Shown: piece after piece, positions 6,663 to 8,412 of the stretch | Layout: each line of letters opens with the position of its first letter | Position numbering within the stretch: position 1 is the stretch's first letter | Assembly: GCA_035556395.1 (NCBI GenBank) | Contig: DATMFB010000004.1 | Span: 1 to 8,412, forward strand | Length of the DNA: 8,412 nucleotides | Direction: 5' to 3' | Source of the DNA: 73-13 sp035556395 | GTDB lineage: Bacteria; Actinomycetota; Actinomycetes; Actinomycetales; Microbacteriaceae | Notes under the pieces: model-generated | What the model was told of the DNA's origin: nothing | Database searches by the model: none | What the model saw: the letters and a program-made list of their open reading frames with translations, nothing else | Program-made: the position numbers and the translations under genes

Positions 6663-8201
6663 TCAGATGAGGGAGCGGGTCAGAATGCCCCGGCGCATCG
6701 CCTCCGCGACCGCCTCCTGACGACCGTGGACGCCGAGTCGCCGGTAGATCGAAGCGACCTGCGTCTTGATCGTGTTCGGGCTCACGAACCGGCGCTTCGC
6801 GATCTGCGGCAGCGACTCCGGACCCGCGAGCAGCTCCAGCACCTCGAGCTCGTTCGCCGTCAGGCGATTGCTCGTGGAGGGCTCGGCGTGCACGATCCGC
6901 CGCTCGAACGCCGGCGCCCCCTCGGTGCCGGGAATCTGCTCCGCGACTCGCTCCGGCGCGAGCTGCAGGATGCGCCAGAGCCCCTCGCGCGCGATGAGCG
7001 CGCCGAGCGGCCCCGCGGTCGCCGCGTCCGGCACACCGAGGAGCCGGGTCTGCGCCCAAGCCGCGACGAGCATGGTTTCGGCGCGCAGGGCCGGGCCGAG
7101 ACCGGGCTGGACGACCATGCGCCGTGCGGCGATCAGCGCAGCCTCCGCGCCGTCCGTATAGAGCGCCAGCCGCGCCCGCACGACCGCGGCGGGCGGCGCA
7201 TCCCCGCTCTCGTCGAGCTCGAGCGCGCGCAATGCCGGGCCGACCTCACCCATGATCGCGAGCGCCTTCGCCCGGGTCAGGTAGAGGATGTGTCCGAACA
7301 GCGAATCGCGCGGCACGGGGCGAGCGGCGACCGCCCGGTCCACCTGGTCGAGCGCGCCGACGAGGTCGCCGGTCGCGATCGACCAGCGCGTGGCGGCGAG
7401 CAGCGCGAACGGCCACATTTCGGTGTCGGCGTTCGAGTCGACGGCCTTCGCGACGAGCTCCGGCGCATCGGAGCTCAGCCGGTCGACGGCGACGAGCGCG
7501 CGGACCGCGTCCGCGGTCGCGGCGAGCTGGGAGGCGAACGGGTCGCTGAGCTCCGGCGGCGCTCCCGCCGAGCGCAGCGTCCGCTCCGCCTCGGTGAGGC
7601 GGCCGAGCGCCGCGAGCACGACGGCGCTCTTCAGCGCGACGTCGTACTCGGCCAAGGGCGCGCCCGCCGCGGGGTGCAGGCTGCGAACGTTGGCGAAGTC
7701 GCGCAGCGCCTGATCGAGGTCGCCGCTCAGCGCCGTGGTGATCCCGACGTGCAAGAGGTAGAACGACGCCATCTCATGGATCGGTCGATGTCCGGACCCG
7801 TCATTGCGCTCGACCCGGGCGCGCAGGCGTGCCGCGGTGGCGAGGGCCGACGCGAAGTCGGCGCGGAGCCGGTGGGCGAGCATCTCGTGCAACAGGATCG
7901 CGTCGAGCACCCGGTCCGGCAGGGCCGCCGAATCACCCGCGCTCGCCATGGCGACCGCGCGGGCGTTGACCTGGCCGCTCTCGAGAAAGACGGATGCGCC
8001 GAATCCGCGAACCAGGTCGACGGCCGGGCGCGTCTGGAAGAAAGCCTCCGGGAGGTGTTCGAGCGCCCGCACCAGCGCGGGCCAGTGCGCCTGCACGAGC
8101 ACCCAGAGATTGGAATCCACGATCTCGGCCAGCCGTCGGAGGTCGTCGCGCGCGATCGCGTCGGCGAGCTCGTGGCCGAGCGCGCTGGAATCCGGGTTCA
8201 T
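6663..8201 (-). CDS. LuxR-family transcriptional regulator with N-terminal TPR-like region, no ATPase domain
   Basis: 512 residues. The C-terminus (about 445-505) is a clear LuxR/GerE DNA-binding domain: LTANELEVLELLA, then LPQIAKRRFVSPNTIKTQVASI in two parts, with SPNTIKTQVASIYRRLGV as the recognition-helix region. Residues 1 to about 440 are Ala/Leu/Arg-rich, predicted all-helical, and resemble the TPR-like region of MalT/LAL regulators, with stretches such as AHWPALVRALEHLPEAFFQTRP. Walker A and B motifs of LAL proteins are absent and the length is about half of a full LAL, so ATP switching is unlikely. No membrane segment or receiver domain is seen. ATG at 8201 is the first possible start after an in-frame stop at 8244-8246; its Shine-Dalgarno sequence is poor, with no purine-rich stretch better than GATAG. 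It is followed after 209 bp by the surface-protein gene and preceded by repeats shared with that gene's leader. The likely role is activation of the surface-protein gene and possibly autoregulation; signal unknown. Confidence 0.88.
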   Translation of the reverse strand: MNPDSSALGHELADAIARDDLRRLAEIVDSNLWVLVQAHWPALVRALEHLPEAFFQTRPAVDLVRGFGASVFLESGQVNARAVAMASAGDSAALPDRVLDAILLHEMLAHRLRADFASALATAARLRARVERNDGSGHRPIHEMASFYLLHVGITTALSGDLDQALRDFANVRSLHPAAGAPLAEYDVALKSAVVLAALGRLTEAERTLRSAGAPPELSDPFASQLAATADAVRALVAVDRLSSDAPELVAKAVDSNADTEMWPFALLAATRWSIATGDLVGALDQVDRAVAARPVPRDSLFGHILYLTRAKALAIMGEVGPALRALELDESGDAPPAAVVRARLALYTDGAEAALIAARRMVVQPGLGPALRAETMLVAAWAQTRLLGVPDAATAGPLGALIAREGLWRILQLAPERVAEQIPGTEGAPAFERRIVHAEPSTSNRLTANELEVLELLAGPESLPQIAKRRFVSPNTIKTQVASIYRRLGVHGRQEAVAEAMRRGILTRSLI

Positions 8202-8242
8202 CGAGCTATCGGTGGTTTCTCGTTCGGGTTGAGGTGGGGGCC

Positions 8243-8250
8243 GTCATGAC
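8243..8250. other. Small palindrome GTCATGAC in the regulator leader
   Basis: GTCATGAC is a perfect 8-bp palindrome inside a wider inverted pair, GCCGT and ACGGC (8240-8244 and 8251-8255). It sits about 40 bp upstream of the regulator's ATG and contains the in-frame stop that bounds the regulator. It could be a small operator or chance; nothing else supports it. Confidence 0.2.
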
Positions 8251-8312
8251 ACGGCTCGCCGTCCGAACAGTCTGGTCGCGCGCGGTGGGGCGACGCCTGA
8301 CGACGGGACGAA

Positions 8313-8336
8313 AAATCACCCTGCAAATCACCCTGC
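8313..8336 (-). promoter_or_regulatory. Perfect 12-bp tandem duplication with GGGTGA upstream of the regulator
   Basis: GCAGGGTGATTT (minus strand) occurs twice head to tail, placing GGGTGA at 8333-8328 and 8321-8316 with a 12-bp period. The hexamer and spacing match the three-copy array ahead of the surface-protein gene. The upstream copy contains the last codon (GGG) and TGA stop of the preceding methyltransferase-like gene, so the array straddles a gene end. The second copy ends 114 bp before the regulator's ATG. No clear -10 or -35 is visible in the remaining 126-bp gap. An operator function is inferred from position and shared pattern. Confidence 0.5.
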
Positions 8337-8412
8337 GGTATCGGCGAATCGCCGCGTCCATTCGTGCATCACGATCGCGGCCGCCGCCGCCGCATTGATC
8401 GAGCGCGTCGAC
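8328..8412 (-). CDS. C-terminal end of a SpoU/TrmH-type RNA 2'-O-methyltransferase (5' part outside window)
   Basis: Only 27 residues and the TGA stop (8328-8330) are present. The peptide begins STRSINAAAAAAIVMHEW and ends RRFADTAG. The S-I/L-N followed by a run of Ala/Val and then a helix ending in E-W or E-Y is the conserved last motif of SPOUT-class SpoU/TrmH methyltransferases, where it contributes to the S-adenosylmethionine knot and dimer interface. Such enzymes methylate ribose 2'-OH groups in tRNA or rRNA. The substrate cannot be told from this fragment. The Ala run is encoded by repeated GCG. The frame is also supported because it ends in an ordinary stop followed by a regulatory gap. 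Family identification rests on one motif and is moderate. Confidence 0.6.
   Translation of the reverse strand, partial: STRSINAAAAAAIVMHEWTRRFADTAG

Noticed and set aside
1111..6720. 1869-codon plus-strand open frame as a giant protein
   Set aside because: It is codon-aligned antisense to the DUF11-type gene, has low-complexity Arg/Asp/Val/Gly composition, no domain motifs and no plausible ribosome site, and runs past the true gene's start.
6618..8249. 543-codon plus-strand open frame
   Set aside because: It is antisense to the regulator, whose minus-strand translation has a textbook LuxR HTH.
8378..8393. GCG-triplet run as a regulatory microsatellite
   Set aside because: It encodes the Ala run of the methyltransferase-like C-terminus and is short; no sign of phase-variable function.

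Overview
The window is GC-rich, with almost all third codon positions G or C and three genes packed on the minus strand. This fits a high-GC actinobacterium. The protein families (a giant DUF11-type surface protein and a stand-alone TPR/LuxR regulator) suggest Micrococcales/Microbacteriaceae, but the taxon is inference. All transcription reads right to left.

From right to left: (1) 8328-8412 holds the last 27 codons of a gene whose C-terminus resembles SpoU/TrmH-type RNA 2'-O-methyltransferases. (2) A 126-bp gap (8202-8327) follows; its right edge carries a perfect 12-bp tandem duplication containing GGGTGA (minus strand). (3) 6663-8201 is a complete 512-residue regulator with an N-terminal helical-repeat region, a C-terminal LuxR/GerE helix-turn-helix and no recognisable ATPase domain. 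(4) A 209-bp gap (6454-6662) holds three GGGTGA hexamers, also at exact 12-bp spacing, then a possible -10 and a clear Shine-Dalgarno sequence. (5) From 6453 to base 1 runs one uninterrupted reading frame of 2151 codons that leaves the window without a stop. It encodes a secreted giant surface protein with a signal peptide, a divergent N-terminal domain, and a chain of ten complete DUF11/isopeptide-D2-like Ig-type units plus the start of an eleventh. The minus strand is the coding strand here. Long open frames on the opposite strand, including one of 1869 codons, are antisense shadows.

The most interesting signal is regulatory: the leaders of both the regulator and the surface protein carry GGGTGA repeated at a strict 12-bp period. 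This suggests that the LuxR-type protein (or another factor) binds both leaders, controlling itself and the adhesin. That gives a proposed two-gene module: a dedicated regulator plus a giant surface stalk. The surface protein also shows a Lys/Asn pair in nearly every repeat, compatible with intramolecular isopeptide bonds, and only six cysteines, confined to three units as pairs. No RNA genes, insertion sequences, CRISPR arrays or convincing intrinsic terminators were seen.
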